From assembly GCF_958979055.1 (NCBI RefSeq), contig NC_084897.1, positions 19,135,628 through 19,199,627 on the forward strand: a stretch of 64,000 nucleotides of DNA, read 5' to 3'. The notes under the pieces were generated by a model. That model had not been told where the DNA came from and ran no database searches. It worked only from the letters and a program-made list of their open reading frames with translations. Origin of the DNA: Alnus glutinosa (Eukaryota; Streptophyta; Magnoliopsida; Fagales; Betulaceae). Of the stretch, positions 1-11,900 are shown in pieces (position 1 is the stretch's first letter; each line of letters begins with the position of its first letter). The position numbers and the translations under genes are program-made.

Positions 1-668
1 GAACCATTAAGCTGGTGTCTCCTTTTGGCTTCAAGTTGGGTTTTGCAGATGAAGGTTGTTTGACATGAAACTGGGCTTTCTTGTAAAGAGGTTTTGAAGG
101 GCAATTTTCGGTGTTCCTTATAGCCATTGAAGTGAGCCATAATGAGGAGTGGATTCTTCAATAAAAATTCTTATTATTCAAAAATAATAATAATAATAAT
201 AATAATGAGGAGGAGTGGAACTCCAACTCTAAATCAGCCGTTAGAAGTGCTAGAGAGTTAAAAAGATTATCATGCTCTATCAATTATGACTCTACGGGTG
301 GTTGTTCAAGCCATAGCAGAGTTAAAGGGAAGGGTACCTTGGTTCATTTATGAAGCCTAAAATTTTATCATGGAACGTAATAGGTTTAAATGATGGGGAG
401 AAGCGGCTTAGAATTAGAAATCTTCTTAGAGATTGGAAGGTAGATCTTATATGCCATTAGGAGACCAAATTGGAGAGTATATCATACAATGTTGTGCGTA
501 GCTTATGGGGGTGTAGTTATGTAGATTGTTGTTGTTTAGACTCCAGGGGCGTCTGGCGGTATTTTGCTCATGTGGGATAAGAGGGTGGTGGAAAAACTTG
601 ATGTGTGGGTTAATTCTCAGTGGCCGTTTGTAGGTGTTTATGGCCCAAATGCCGATGGTGATAGAAGG
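1..668 (+). mobile_element. LINE X, 5' part: end of ORF1 and start of ORF2 (endonuclease)
   Basis: This is the left part of an L1-type non-LTR retrotransposon that extends beyond the window start. Bases ~255-360 encode the C-terminus of ORF1 (CSINYDS motif, shared with the other copies). ORF2 starts at ATG 350 with MKPKILSWNV, the N-terminus of an APE-type endonuclease. Reading frames are broken by stops, for example an in-frame TAG where other copies read CLMETK or CLQDTK near 460. The copy stops at 668 inside [11 protein letters not shown], exactly where LINE Y was inserted; it resumes at 4297 after a 15-bp target duplication (GATGGTGATAGAAGG, 654-668 and 4282-4296). It is a dead copy. Confidence 0.88.
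143..206. repeat. (AAT)n microsatellite with short flanking duplication
   Basis: About 60 bases interrupt the ORF1 end of LINE X relative to the homologous stretch at 15546-15590. The insert ends in an (AAT)7-8 run and is flanked by ATGAGGAGTGG on the left and ATGAGGAGGAGTGG on the right. This looks like a tiny retroposed tail with a target duplication, or a simple slippage expansion; the sequence does not decide between them. Confidence 0.55.
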
Positions 669-3600
669 ATTTTTTTTTTTTTTGATAAGTAAGAAATATC
701 ATTAAAAGCGCAAAGCGCAATCAAGTACATGGTCTAGAATTGATAGATTCTTAGTTTCTGTGGAGTGGGAGGAACGCTTTCCTGAAGTAACACAAAGGAG
801 ACTACCAAGACTTCTTTCCGATCACTTCCCTTTGTTTTTGGATTGTGGGGCACCAAGAGGAGGAAAAAGGTATTTTAAATTTGAGAACATGTGGCTGAAA
901 TATGAGGGTTTTGTTGAGCAGATCAAAAAGTGGTGGTCGTCTTATGAGTGTTCGGGATTACCAAGTCACATTTTGGCGTTTAAATTGAAGGCCTTGAAGA
1001 CAGATTTGAAGAATTGGAATGCTGAAGTGTTTGGTGATGTAGGGAAGAAGAAGAAAGAATTACTGGAGGGTATTCGTGAGATGGATTCAGTTGATGAAGG
1101 CCGAGGCCTAGAGGAGGAAGAGAAGGTTCGCAAGATAGATATGTCAAGAGAGCTGGAGAAAACTCCTATTTTTGAGGAAATAATATGGAGACAGAAATCT
1201 AGAGCTTTGTGGTTGAAGGAGGGGGACAAGAACACAAATTTTTTTCACAGGATGGCCAACTCGCGTCTTAAATTTAATCAAGTGGATTCTCTAAGCATAA
1301 ATGGTGAAATCTCCAGGAATCCAGGGGAGATTCAAGAGCATATAGTTCAATTTTATAAAAACTTGTATTTTGAGAATTGTTCTTGGCGGCCAAGGGTCGA
1401 GGGCCTTTCTTTTCTTTCAATTGATGCAGATGAGAGTAGTTGGCTAGAAAGAGAGTTTGAGGAGGAGGTATGGGATGTCATCAGAGACTTCAATGGAGAT
1501 AAGGCACCAGGCCCCGACGGCTTCACTATGGCTTTCTTTTAGAAGTGTTGGGATATTCGAAAACGTGGCATTATGGCTGTTTTTGCAGATTTTCACTCTC
1601 GAGGCAAGTTTGAAAAGAGCTTCAATGCTACTTTTGTCTCTCTGATTCCAAAGAAGACTGATGTCTTGGATGTGAGAGACTTTCGGCTTATCAATCTAAT
1701 TGGGGGAATTTACAAGATTATTTCCAAAGTCCTTGCGAACAGGTTTAAATCAGTTTTGGGCAAGATTATTTCAAACACTCAAAATGCGTTCATAGGTGGT
1801 CGACAAATCTTGGATTCAATGCTTATTGCTAATGAATGTGTGGATAGTCAAATTCGTTCGGGGGAATCCGGGTTGCTGTGTAAGTTGGATTTGGAAGAGG
1901 CTTATGATCATGTGAATTGGGATTTCTTGCTTTACTTACTACAACGATGTGGCTTTGGGGAGAAATAGAGGGCTTGGATTCGTTTTTGTATCTCTACAGT
2001 GAGATTCTCCATCCTCATCAATGGAACTCCGTCGGGTTTCTTTACCAGCTCTCACGGGTTGCGACAAGGTGATCCTCTGTCACCTTTATTATTTAAGGTG
2101 GTTATGGAGGCTTTGAGCCGGATGCTGGTTGCTGCGTTGGAGCAGGGTTCGATGACAGGTTTTGCAGTGGGACCTAGAGAGTCAGAGGCAATAGTAGTGA
2201 ATCATTTACTTTTTGCTGATGATACGTTGATTTTTTGTGGGGCGCAAGAAGAACAAATTCGACATCTGAGGTGTATCTTTTTGTGCTTTAAGGCAGCATC
2301 GGGCTGAAGGATCAATCTAGGAAAATCAGAAATTGTTCCTATTGGTGAGGTGGAGGATGTTGAAGGGTTGGCTCAGCTTTTGGGTTGTCGAGTTGGTTCT
2401 TTGCCTATGACTTACTTGGGTCTGCCTTTGGGTGCCTCTTACAAGTCCGTATCTACTTGGAAATGGGTTGTTGAGAAAATGGAAAGGAGGTTGGCTGGAT
2501 GGAAGCGTATGTATTTGTCGAAGGGCGGGCGGTTGACCCTTATTAAGTGCACGTTGTCCAATCTCCCCACGTATCTTTTGTTGATGTTCCCTATTCCATT
2601 AAAGGTGGCTAATCGTCTTGAAAAAATCCAAAGGGATTTCTTATGGGGTGGCATAGGGGATGAGGCCAAATTTCATTTAGTGAAATGGAACAGGATTTGT
2701 ACTCCGTTGCATTCAGGTGGGTTGGGAGTTCACAATCTCATCCAGTTTAATCAAGCACTTCTGGGTAAATGGTTGTGGAGATATGGTAGGGAGAGAGAGG
2801 CTTTATGGCGTTTGGTGATTGACGCCAAATTTGGGAGCCTAAAGGGTGGGTGGTGTTCTATTGAGGTCTTGGGTTCCTATGGAGTGGGGGTTTGGAAATA
2901 TATCAGGAAAGGATGGAAGAAGTTTTGCAATTCTGTTCGGTTTGCGGTAGGGTATGGGTCATATATCAGTTTCTGGCATGATTGGTGGTGTGGAGAGAGA
3001 TCTTTGAAGCACTGTTATCCAGTTCTGTATAGTATTGAGAGGAACAAAGCTGCAATGGTGGTGGATAACTTGGCAGTTCATAATGGAAATATTCATTGAA
3101 ATGTTCTCTTTACGCGGCAACTCCAGGACTGGGAGATGGAGATGGTGCTTTCCTTCTTCGAGCGGTTGTACTCCACTTCGATTCGACAAGGAGAGGGTGA
3201 CAGGTTAGTTTGGAATCCCTCTACAAGGGGCTTATTTGAAGTAAGGTCCTATTATGAAGTGCTTAGTAGGAAAGAAGGCCTTTCATTTCCGTGGAAGAAT
3301 ATATGTTGTGCTAAGGTTTTGACAAGGGTGGCGTTCTTTGAATGGTCTGCAACTTTAGGAAAAATACTGACCCATGACAATTTGCGAAAGAGGAATATTG
3401 TGGTTATTGAGTGGTGTTGTATGTGTAAAAAGAAGGGGGAGGACTAGGTGTTTTTACTTTTGTAGACTTTCTAAATTTATTACCTGTTCCTCCCGTTTAG
3501 GGGCGCTCTTGTATACTTTTCATGTATTAGGGTTGTGCCCCTCTGTGCTTTATTGATGAATTTGAAATTACTTATAAAAAAAATATATATACAAGAAAGG

Positions 3601-4281
3601 CATCTAAGAGGAAGAAGAAAACAATACAAGGAAATCATTAAAACTAAACGATAAAGGTGCGAGGAATGCAGCCGACCAAGAGTACAAAGAATGAAAGAAA
3701 AAGGAAATGAGTTCCTCAATGGTTCTTTCTTTGTCCTCAAACTGCCTATCATTGCGTTTCCTCCACAAGCACCACATAAGGCAACAAGGGACCATCTTCC
3801 ACACGGCTGCACTCTGAGAACGACCACCCGTCCACCAGCAAGCGAATAAATCTACCACCCGAAGAGGCATAACCCAAGACAGATTGAAGCAACTAAAGAT
3901 GGCGTTCCAAAGAGCGCGTGCAACCTCGCAATGGAGAAGAAGGTGATCCACCGACTCCCCATTCATTTTGCACATGCAACATCTATCAATCACAATGACT
4001 CGCTTCTTTCTGAGGTTGTCCAAAGTGAGGATCTTCCCTTGCGCTGCCGTCCAAGCAAAGAAAGCCACTTTCAGGGGAACTTTGGTCCGCCAAATACTTT
4101 TCCAGGGAAAATGAATGGCCTCTTTGCAAGCAAGAGCCTTATAGAAAGATCTAACATCAAATTTTCCTTTGTGAGAAGGAGACCACCAGAGCTGATCTTC
4201 CCCATCACAATTCACTCTGGTTGAGTACAACAAAGAGAAAAATGAAGCCAAAACATCCACCTCCCTGTCGTGGGCCGCTCG
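669..4281 (-). mobile_element. LINE Y, 5'-truncated, inserted in LINE X and split by LINE Z
   Basis: Y lies in reverse orientation inside X. Its poly(A) appears as the T run at ~670-683, followed by the reversed 3' end (GATAAGTAAG, GCGCAAAGCGC). The body resumes at ~3592 and ends 5'-truncated at 4281. Y is bounded by a perfect 15-bp target duplication (654-668 and 4282-4296). The open reading frame on the minus strand from 4260 to 3604 (218 codons) is the C-terminal zinc-binding reverse-transcriptase domain (zf-RVT type), with [18 protein letters not shown] giving the Cys/His cluster and the conserved tracts FDVRSFYK and [10 protein letters not shown]. Bases ~726-3591 are not part of Y but LINE Z lying inside it. 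Confidence 0.85.
726..3591 (+). mobile_element. LINE Z, 5'-truncated L1-type element (endonuclease end, RT, zf-RVT)
   Basis: Z starts inside the endonuclease domain (SRIDRFLVSVEWEERFPE at ~735-790; SDHFPLFLD is the catalytic S-D-H region). It then carries the reverse transcriptase: [11 protein letters not shown] at ~1490-1530, [64 protein letters not shown] at ~2060, and the catalytic [10 protein letters not shown] at ~2208-2240. The Cys-rich zf-RVT end follows at ~3135-3450. Stops at 1540, 1966, 2305 and 3097 and a frameshift near 1540-1575 kill it. The 3' UTR ends GTATACTTTTCATGTATTAGG... and then poly(A) at ~3573-3580. It sits inside the 3' end of LINE Y; I could not define a clean target duplication (only TACA is shared). 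Confidence 0.88.
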
Positions 4282-4296
4282 GATGGTGATAGAAGG

Positions 4297-4700
4297 TTTT
4301 TGTGGGATGTACTGGCTGGTTTGCGTAGTTGGTGGGACTTAACTTGGTGCATCGGGGGGATTTCAATGAAACTCATTTTCCAAGAGAGAGAACAGGTGAT
4401 TCCCGCTTGTGCTCACCTATGTTGGAGTTTTCTAATTTCATCTTTAAGTAGGGGCTCATGGATATTCCACTTTTGGGCGGCTCTTTTACATGGTCTAGTA
4501 ATAGGGACCCTCCTTCCAGGCCTACGATCGATAGATTCCTAGTTTTCCCGTCTTGAGACTCCCATTTCCCAGATTTGCCCTGGAAGAGGCTTCCTAGACT
4601 TTGTTCAAATCATTTCTCCATTCTTCTTGATTGTGGAGGCATTCCTAGTGGTAAAAGATACTTCAAATTCGAGAACATGTGGCTAAAGTTTGAGGGTAGA
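4297..4700 (+). mobile_element. LINE X, continuation of the endonuclease domain
   Basis: After the second copy of the 15-bp duplication, the endonuclease of LINE X continues: LWDVLAGLRSWWD, a frameshifted GGDFNETHFPRERTG-like tract, [20 protein letters not shown], and [15 protein letters not shown] at ~4650-4698. It then breaks off, where LINE W begins. Several frameshifts and stops are present. The downstream part of X may be the piece called V at 8912-12218 (inference). Confidence 0.8.
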
Positions 4701-4800
4701 TATTTTGGACATGGATGTTATGGAGAAAGTTCTTGAGGTAATTGTCTTGTCGATGATGTTGTTTTTAGTGACAAATTTTGATAAGAGAAGTTAAGCTTAG

Positions 4801-6890
4801 ATGGAGAGGCGGTGTTGCGTGGAGGCTAAGTCCTTTATGTTTACGGTGGTAGAAGGAGCCTCTGTGGTGAGATTGGAAGAAAGGAGGGGGAATTTCTCAG
4901 GGATGATTCTGCTTGGTGCTCACATGTTTGGTTGGCTAGTTTCAACGGTGGAGAGTCTGTTGTGGTGTCCGGGGGAAAAGGATTTCCTTAGGTCCTTAAG
5001 GGAGGGGTCTAAGGTGCTTATTGTTAGACGAGGGGGCAATGTAGCTGGTAGATTTCTTGAAGTGGCAGTGTATGCTGTGGGTGGCCGGAGAGGGGTTATT
5101 TACTTCCCTGAAGGTTTTGAGGGACGGGGGTGGAGAAAAATTGTTCTTGAGTTGGGTAAGGTTAGTGCTTTCCTCAAAATCCCGGATGGGCAGGGTTTGT
5201 CTCCTCTGGCTTCAACCACAGAGAAGTTAAGCTTAGATGGTATTGAAAATTTTAAAGTTTCTGCCCCTGCTGTCCAAGCCGTCTCTCCCGTCTATCATGG
5301 AGGGTCCTCCTTCGCCGATGTTCTGCGTAGGGGTGCTAATGGTCTGGAGGTGGAGAAGAAGATGCCTCTTCCTGTGGCTCCGGTAGAGGTGAAGCGCCGT
5401 GATCCTTTGGTGAAGGAGAAGAAGCTGTTTCAATCAGAGAAACCATTGGGCAAGGACCGGTGTGACCGTTGTGGCGCTGATTACGTGAAGGAAGGGTCGA
5501 ATGTCAGTCGGCTGCATGAAAATTCTGATTCTCGAGGCATGGATGATAGATATTTCGGTGTCTCTTGTGCAGACCGTCAGCTGTCAGGGGTGGAACACAC
5601 GTTTCCCTCTCTCTTGTTGTGGAAATGCCAGCTGGAAAAGTTGAAGGAGGACGTGGACCAGGCTCTTAACAGAGTTTGTGAGGGGCTTTATTCGTTTGGG
5701 CCTGGCTGTAAGTCCAAGCGGTTTGGGCGGAAGAACAGCAACAAGAATAAGAAGAGGAGGCTGCGTTGGGCTCCGGTAGCTCAAAAGCCCAGAGATGACC
5801 CGTTAGTTGCAGTGCGTCCTGACGTGGGTCCTTCGTCGGCGTCGGGTGATGGTGGGTCAGAGACAGTTCCGGCCGTTTCTGAGCTTTCCGGTGGGGTGTG
5901 TCCTGCAGTGCGTCCTGACGTGGGTCCTTCATCGGCGTCGGGTTATGGTGGGTCAGAGACAGTTCCAGCCGTTTCTGAGCTTTCCGGTGGCGTGTGTCCG
6001 TCGTCATTCTCGTCTGTTCCTTCTGTTTCGGAATTTCAGTCCCCCAAACCTGGGCGAAATCCTCTGCCTGATTTCGGGACAACGGCTCAGGAGGTTGGAG
6101 TGGGTTCGCATGGGTCGATGGCCTTTTCTTCGGTGAGTCCAGGGCCTTTCGTTGGCTCGGCTTCTTCCAGTGATATGGCTAGCTTGGCATCTCAAGCAGA
6201 ACTGAATACTGGGTTTGCGCAGTCAGTGCCCAGTATGGAGACCAACCTTGCTGTGTTTGAATCTTCAATGCATGTAGACGGTGAGCAGGCTGTCGGGGCT
6301 GGTTTAGACATTCGGACACCTTGGTTGCTGCGGTGCTTTCTCCCTCTAAATCTGCGCTGGTTTCTGACCCATTTCCTCATAAGTCTGCTGCTTTGAGGGT
6401 TTGGAAGGGGCTGGATATGGTCCCGGTTTTGGAGGCTGAGGGAGCTTTTTCTGGGGGTATTCCTTGTGAGCAAGAGGGTTCAATTGAGCTTGTCGTTGCT
6501 CAATCTGCGCTCTGTTCTGCTTTTGTGGAGGGTGGTGTAGGCGATGAGGTGGAGGATTTGGGCCCGATATCGGTTTTGCCTTTGGCAGTGGAGATGGACG
6601 AGGATTCCAGTTCGATTGTGTCTCCTAGATGGGTGATGGAGAAGGTGAAGGGTTACTACAAACTAATAGGAGTGTCATGTGATCAATTTGAAGACAAACT
6701 GTTGGCTTTGTTCGAACTAATCGAAGCCAAGCGGGACCAATCGTTGGCAAGGGTTTCCTCAGTATCAGGAGTGAAAGGTCAAAGGGAAATTAAGCGGCTG
6801 GATTGTTCCATAAACTATGACAAGAAAGGGGTTCAATCGTATAGTAGGAGAGGAAAGGGAAGGGGCTTGTTTTGTGTTAATGATGCTTAA
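4801..6890 (+). pseudogene. LINE W ORF1 (nucleic-acid-binding gag-like protein), one frameshift
   Basis: ORF1 of plant L1 elements makes an RNA-binding chaperone of the retrotransposition particle (family knowledge). The ATG at 4801 (MERRCCVEAKSF) is supported by the matching start [12 protein letters not shown] of the minus-strand copy at 25044. The N-terminal ~130 residues form a conserved globular part (GWLVSTVE, GGNVAGRFLEVAVY); the rest is low-complexity, rich in Ser, Pro and Gly. The frame is open to ~6310, then shifts by one base and continues from ~6321 to TAA 6888-6890 ([10 protein letters not shown] near the C-terminus). A 96-bp in-frame duplication lies at 5810-6001. I see no CCHC zinc knuckle. 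Full length would be ~695 residues. Confidence 0.82.
5810..6001 (+). repeat. 96-bp tandem duplication inside LINE W ORF1
   Basis: Two head-to-tail 96-bp units (5810-5905, 5906-6001) differ at only a few bases. They encode a duplicated 32-residue segment, AVRPDVGPSSASGDGGSE and following, ending GGVCP. The length is a multiple of three, so the frame is kept. High identity shows the duplication is young relative to other decay. Confidence 0.93.
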
Positions 6891-8911
6891 AATTCTATCT
6901 TGGAATGTTAGGGGATTAAATGAGCTAGACAAGAGATTGCGTATTAAAGGGCTCATCAGAGATTGGAAGGCTGATTTGGTGTGTTTGATGGAGACAAAAA
7001 TGGAAGTCATTTCTAGAGAGGTGGTTCGAAGTTTATGGGGTTGTCAACATGTGGATTGGTGTTATATGAGGGCTTGTGGGGCGTCAGGTGGGATTCTAAT
7101 TATGTGGGATAGGAGGGTTGTGGAGAAGGTGGATGAATGCGTGGGGCGGTATACTTTAGCTGTTTCGTTGCGTAACGTTAATGATAACTTTTTGTGGGCG
7201 TTTGGGGGTGTGTATGGGCCTAATGATGATGGGGAGAGGAGGGTGCTGTGGGATGAGATGGCTGGTTTGATGAGTTGGTGGGATAGGCCGTGGTGTTTTG
7301 GGGGAGATTTCAATGTGGTGCGGTTTCCAAGTGAGCGTTCTGGAGTTGGTGGTTTTTCTGTTGCTATGGAAGAGTTCTCGGAGTTCATTCATGGGCAGTG
7401 TTTGGTGGATCTTCCTCTCAAAGGAGGGCAGTTCACCTGGTCCAATAATCAGGTTTGGTCTAAAATTGATAGGTTTCTGTTATCACCGGAGTGGGAAGAA
7501 CATTTCCCGGATGTGTCACAAAGTCGTTTGCCTCGGCTTTTTTCGGACCATTTTCCCTTGATGTTGGATTGTGGAGTGCATAGAGAAGGGAAAGGATATT
7601 TCAAATTTGAAAACATGTGGCTCAAATCCGATGGTTTTGTAGATCTTGTGCATCGTTGGTGGGAGTCTTATGATTTTCAAGGTCTACCAAGTTTTGTGCT
7701 GGCTAATAAGTTGAAAGCTTTAAAGGTAGATTTGAAGAAATGGAATGCGGAGGTTTTTGGTGATGTGAGGAAGAAGAAGAAGGAACTTTTGGAAGGTATT
7801 AAAGAGTTGGAGTGTTTTGAAGAAGATCGGGGGTTAGTGGAGGAGGAGAGGGTTCAGAAGTCAGACATGATCAGAGAGATGGAAAAAACACTCCTGTGCG
7901 AGGAGATTAATTGGAGGCAAAAATCTCGGGCTCTGTGGCTAAAGGAAGGGGATAATAATACTAAATTTTTTCATAGGGTGGCTAATTCCCATCGGAGGCA
8001 CAATCATGTGGGAGTCTTGAGGATAAATGGGGCTCTGTCTTCTGATCCGTTGGAAATTAAGGAGCATATTGTGAATTATTATGACTCTCTTTACACCGAG
8101 CAGAGTTCGTGGCGGCCTAGGGTGGATGGGATTTCTTTCTCCTCCATTGATGCGGATGAGTGCCTCTGGTTAGAACGAGGCTTTGAGGAGCAGGAGGTGT
8201 GGGAGGTGGTGAGAGAGATGAATGGGGATAAGGCTCCGGGTCCAGATGGTTTTTCTATGGCGTTCTTTCAGCAATGTTGGGGGGTTCTCAAAAAAGATAT
8301 TATGGGGGTTTTTTCAGAATTTCATAATAGTTGCCAGTTCGAGAAGAGCTTGAATGCTACTTTTGTTTCCCTTATTCCTAAGAAGGCTGATGCGATGGAA
8401 GTTAAGGATTTTAGGCCTATTAGTTTGGTGGGAGGGGTCTATAAAATTATCTCTAAGGTCCTTGCTAACAGGCTTAAATCAGTGTTGGGAAAAATTATCT
8501 CGAGTTCTCAGAATGCTTTTATTGGTGGAAGGCAAATCTTGGACTCAGTTCTTATTGCCAATGAATGTTTGGATAGCCAGATACGGTCAGGGGAGGCTGG
8601 GTTATTATGCAAACTGGATTTGGAGAAAGCTTATGATCACGTGAATTGGGATTTCCTTCTTTACATGCTTCAGAGATGTGGGTTTGGGGAGAGGTGGAGG
8701 GATTGGATTAAATGTTGCATTTCTACAGTAAAATTTTCCATATTGATTAATGGTACCCCTCATGGTTTCTTTCAGAGTTCGCGGGGGATTAGGCAAGGTG
8801 ATCCTCTTTCTCCTTTGCTGTTTGTGGTGGTTATGGAAGCGCTTAGCCGGATGTTGTATGCGTCTATGCATCAAGGCTTGCTGTCAGGTTTCTCTGTGGG
8901 CATTAGGGAGG
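6880..8911 (+). pseudogene. LINE W ORF2: endonuclease and reverse transcriptase, C-terminus missing
   Basis: ORF2 makes the APE-type endonuclease that nicks the target and the reverse transcriptase that copies the RNA onto it (target-primed reverse transcription). I chose ATG 6880 ([13 protein letters not shown]), which overlaps the ORF1 stop by 11 nt. Endonuclease motifs: [16 protein letters not shown] (catalytic Glu), [24 protein letters not shown] and [11 protein letters not shown] motifs: [78 protein letters not shown]. No stop is found over ~680 codons. The reading frame then runs into foreign LINE sequence and stops at 9007-9009. FADD and zf-RVT are absent, so it cannot be active. Confidence 0.88.
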
Positions 8912-11900
8912 TAGTGAAAGCCCTTAATGGTGATAAGTCCCGGGGTCCTGATGGTTTTACTATGGGTGTTTCTTGGCTTGTTGGGAGGTGCTTAAAGCAG
9001 ACATCATGAATGTCTTCCATGATTTTCATACTAGAGATATGATTGAAAAAAGCTTCAATGCTACCTTCATTTCTATTAGAGCACTAGCAGCAGATACTCA
9101 ACGATTTTCCCTAAATTTAGGGAACTAAACTACTTTTTGCTTCCCTATCCAAATGCACTCCACAATAAATTCCCTTTATAATTCCTTATATCATTTAAAT
9201 ATTATTTCCTTACCTTTTCTTTTTTCTTTATTTATTTTTTATTATTTCTTTATTCTCTCCCAAGCCACTCTCCCACTCTCACTCTCAAATCTCAATCCCA
9301 GCTCTTCCGCTGCACTAGTCCAATACTCACAGAGCTCAAAGAGATCCTCCACCTCCGCTGTACTAGTCACAACCAGCCGCTTTAAAACAAAACTATTTAT
9401 CTACTTGGATGCTTATGGGTCAGAAGTTTGTTGAGATGAAAATATTCCAGCTGTTGTTGATGCCTATCGACTTGTTGTAGATAAATCTGTGTGATTACCG
9501 AGCACGGTAGATTGGTATGGATTAGTACAAACTTATGAGATGATGGGCATCATTCTATTCGCTCCATTACTTCTGAAAGTCTGTATTCTTACAGTCAAAT
9601 GCACAATGGCTCAGATAGAGGAGTTTCTTCACCCATTTCGCCCAATTGTTGAAGAAGAAACTCATCCCATTTTGCCATTATTCTTTCAACGGGTAAGGAT
9701 GGCTCAATGCTAATACGTCGTACAGATGTTGAAGCAAAATCACAGCTTGAACGAAAGGGAAAGGAGAATGTTCTTGAACGAAGGAGGAGGAGGAATAGGG
9801 GTGTGTGTATAGAAAGGCATCCAAGGAGAGATGATTTTTTCTGATTATAATAATGTATTGGGTAGCTACAGTGCTACCCAATGCATTGGAAAGCACTATA
9901 GCTACCCAATGGTTTAGGGAAGATATAGAGAATCTACTGCATGTGACTTTTTGTAGTTTTTTTTTTTTTGAGATTTTACCTATATATAGGGAAGGGAAGG
10001 GGTTTTAAGGTATTTGCTGGTAGTGCTCTTATTCCAAAGAAATCAAGGGCCGTTGATATCAAAGAGTTTTGACCGATTAGCTTAGTGGGTGGAGTGTATA
10101 AGATTGTGCCCAGAGTTCTAGCTAATAGGTTGGAATTGGTTGTGGAGAATATCATTTCTAAGCCTCAGAATGCTTTCATCAAGGGCAGGCAGATCCTAGA
10201 CTCAGTTCTCATTGCCACTGAGTGCATTGATAGTAGGCTTGGCTATGAGGTTCCAAGTCTTCTATGTAAGCTGGATATTGAAAAGGCTTTTGACCATGTC
10301 AATTGAGATTTCTTTTTGTATTCGTTGAAGATGTGCAGTTTTGGGGTAAAATGGTGCAAATGGGTGGCTTATTGTATTTCATCTGTGCGCTTCTCAATCT
10401 TGGTGAATGGGACCCTGTTAAGTTTATTTAGTGGTTCCCGTGGCCTAAGACAGGGAGATCCATTGTCTCCCATTTTCATTATTGTTAGGGAAGTGTTAAG
10501 TAGAATGATTTCAGCTCTTGTTATCGAACTTCAAGGTGGGGTCTAGGAGTGGTGATGCTAACAACATTTCTAACCTTTTGTTTGCGGTTGACACCTTGAT
10601 TTTTTGTGAGGCGAATTTTAAACACCTGTATATTTTGTGAAGTTTGTTTTTATGCTTTGAAGCGGTTTCTGGTCTGAGTATTAATTTGGCTAAATCAGAG
10701 CTAGTTCTGGTTGGCAATGTTATGAGCATTGAAGGTTTGACTAGCATTTTGGGATGCAGTGTATCTTCCTTACCATGAAGTATCTAGGCCTGCCCTTGGG
10801 AGACTTGTTTAAAGCCAAGTCTATTTGGGATGACTTGATTGAGAAGGTAGAGTGTTGTTTGGCTGGATGGAAGACGATATACTTATCTAAGGGTGGGAGA
10901 GTTACCTTGATTAAAAGCACTTTAACTAATGTTAATTTGCCTACCTACATCATGTCCCTCTTCCCCTTTCTTGTTGGCATAGTCAAGCGCCTAGAGAAGT
11001 CGCAGAGGGATTCTTTGTGGAGTGGCATGGGTGAAGAGTTCAAATTTCACTTGGTCAACTAGACTAAGGTGTGTACTCCAATAGCGGAAGGAGGGTTGGG
11101 GGTTAGGAGTTTACTTGTCTTCAACTGGGCTATCTTGGGGACGTGGATGTGGCGCTATGTTCATGAGAGAGAGGCTTTTTGGAGGGTGGTTGTTGATTCT
11201 AAATTTGACAGTGCTTGAGGTGGGTGGTGTTCTAATGAAGTTCATGGGTCACATAGGGTGGGGTTTTGGAAGAATATTAGGAGGGGTTGGGGAGAGCTGT
11301 CTAGCCACCCGGGGAATGGCTCCAAAATTCGTTTCTAGCATGATGTTTGGTGTGGGGCTCAATCTCTCAAGTCATCTTTTTCGGACTTGTTTAACATTGC
11401 CCGTTTTAAGGACGTTGCTGTGGCGGACCATTTGGAGCTTTCTAGTGCCTCCCATAAGTGGAATATTAACTTTCTCAAAGTAGCTCATGATGGAGATGAA
11501 TCACTTTACCTCACTTTTCACCTTGTTGTATTCCATTAGAGTGAGACGGGGCGATGATGACAGACTTCGTTGGATTCATTCCAAGAGAGGGTTGTTTGAT
11601 GTTAAATCTTACCATAAGGTTCTTGTTCCCCATGGTATCACTCATTTTCCTTGTAGGAGTATTTGACGGAATAAGGCTTCCTTGAGTCTGGCTTTCTTAA
11701 TGTGGCCGGCCGCCTTAGGAAAATCCTCACCATGGACAATCTAAGGAAACAACATATTATTGTGGTTGAGTGATTTTGTAGGTGTAAGAAGAATTGGGAG
11801 TCAGTAGACCATTTTCTACTCCATTTTGAGATCGCAAGTGCTCTTTGAAATACTATCTTTAGCAGTGTAGTGCTGGTTTGGGTTATGCCTAGAAGGGTAG

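Larger units (their letters stand above)
4701..8911 (+). mobile_element. LINE W, nearly full-length 5' part, 3' end lost
   Basis: W is the best preserved LINE here. It has a short 5' leader (~4701-4800), a complete ORF1 with one frameshift (4801-6890), and an ORF2 open from 6880 to 8911 that covers the endonuclease and most of the reverse transcriptase. W breaks at 8911, just before the catalytic FADD box, and joins a different LINE segment (V). LINEs normally keep their 3' end, so the loss must be a later deletion or recombination. The leader and ORF1 suggest the element was full length when inserted into LINE X. Confidence 0.88.

Noticed and set aside
5666..6195. Minus-strand frames opposite LINE W ORF1
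   Set aside because: Shadows of the GC-rich ORF1, including its 96-bp duplication.
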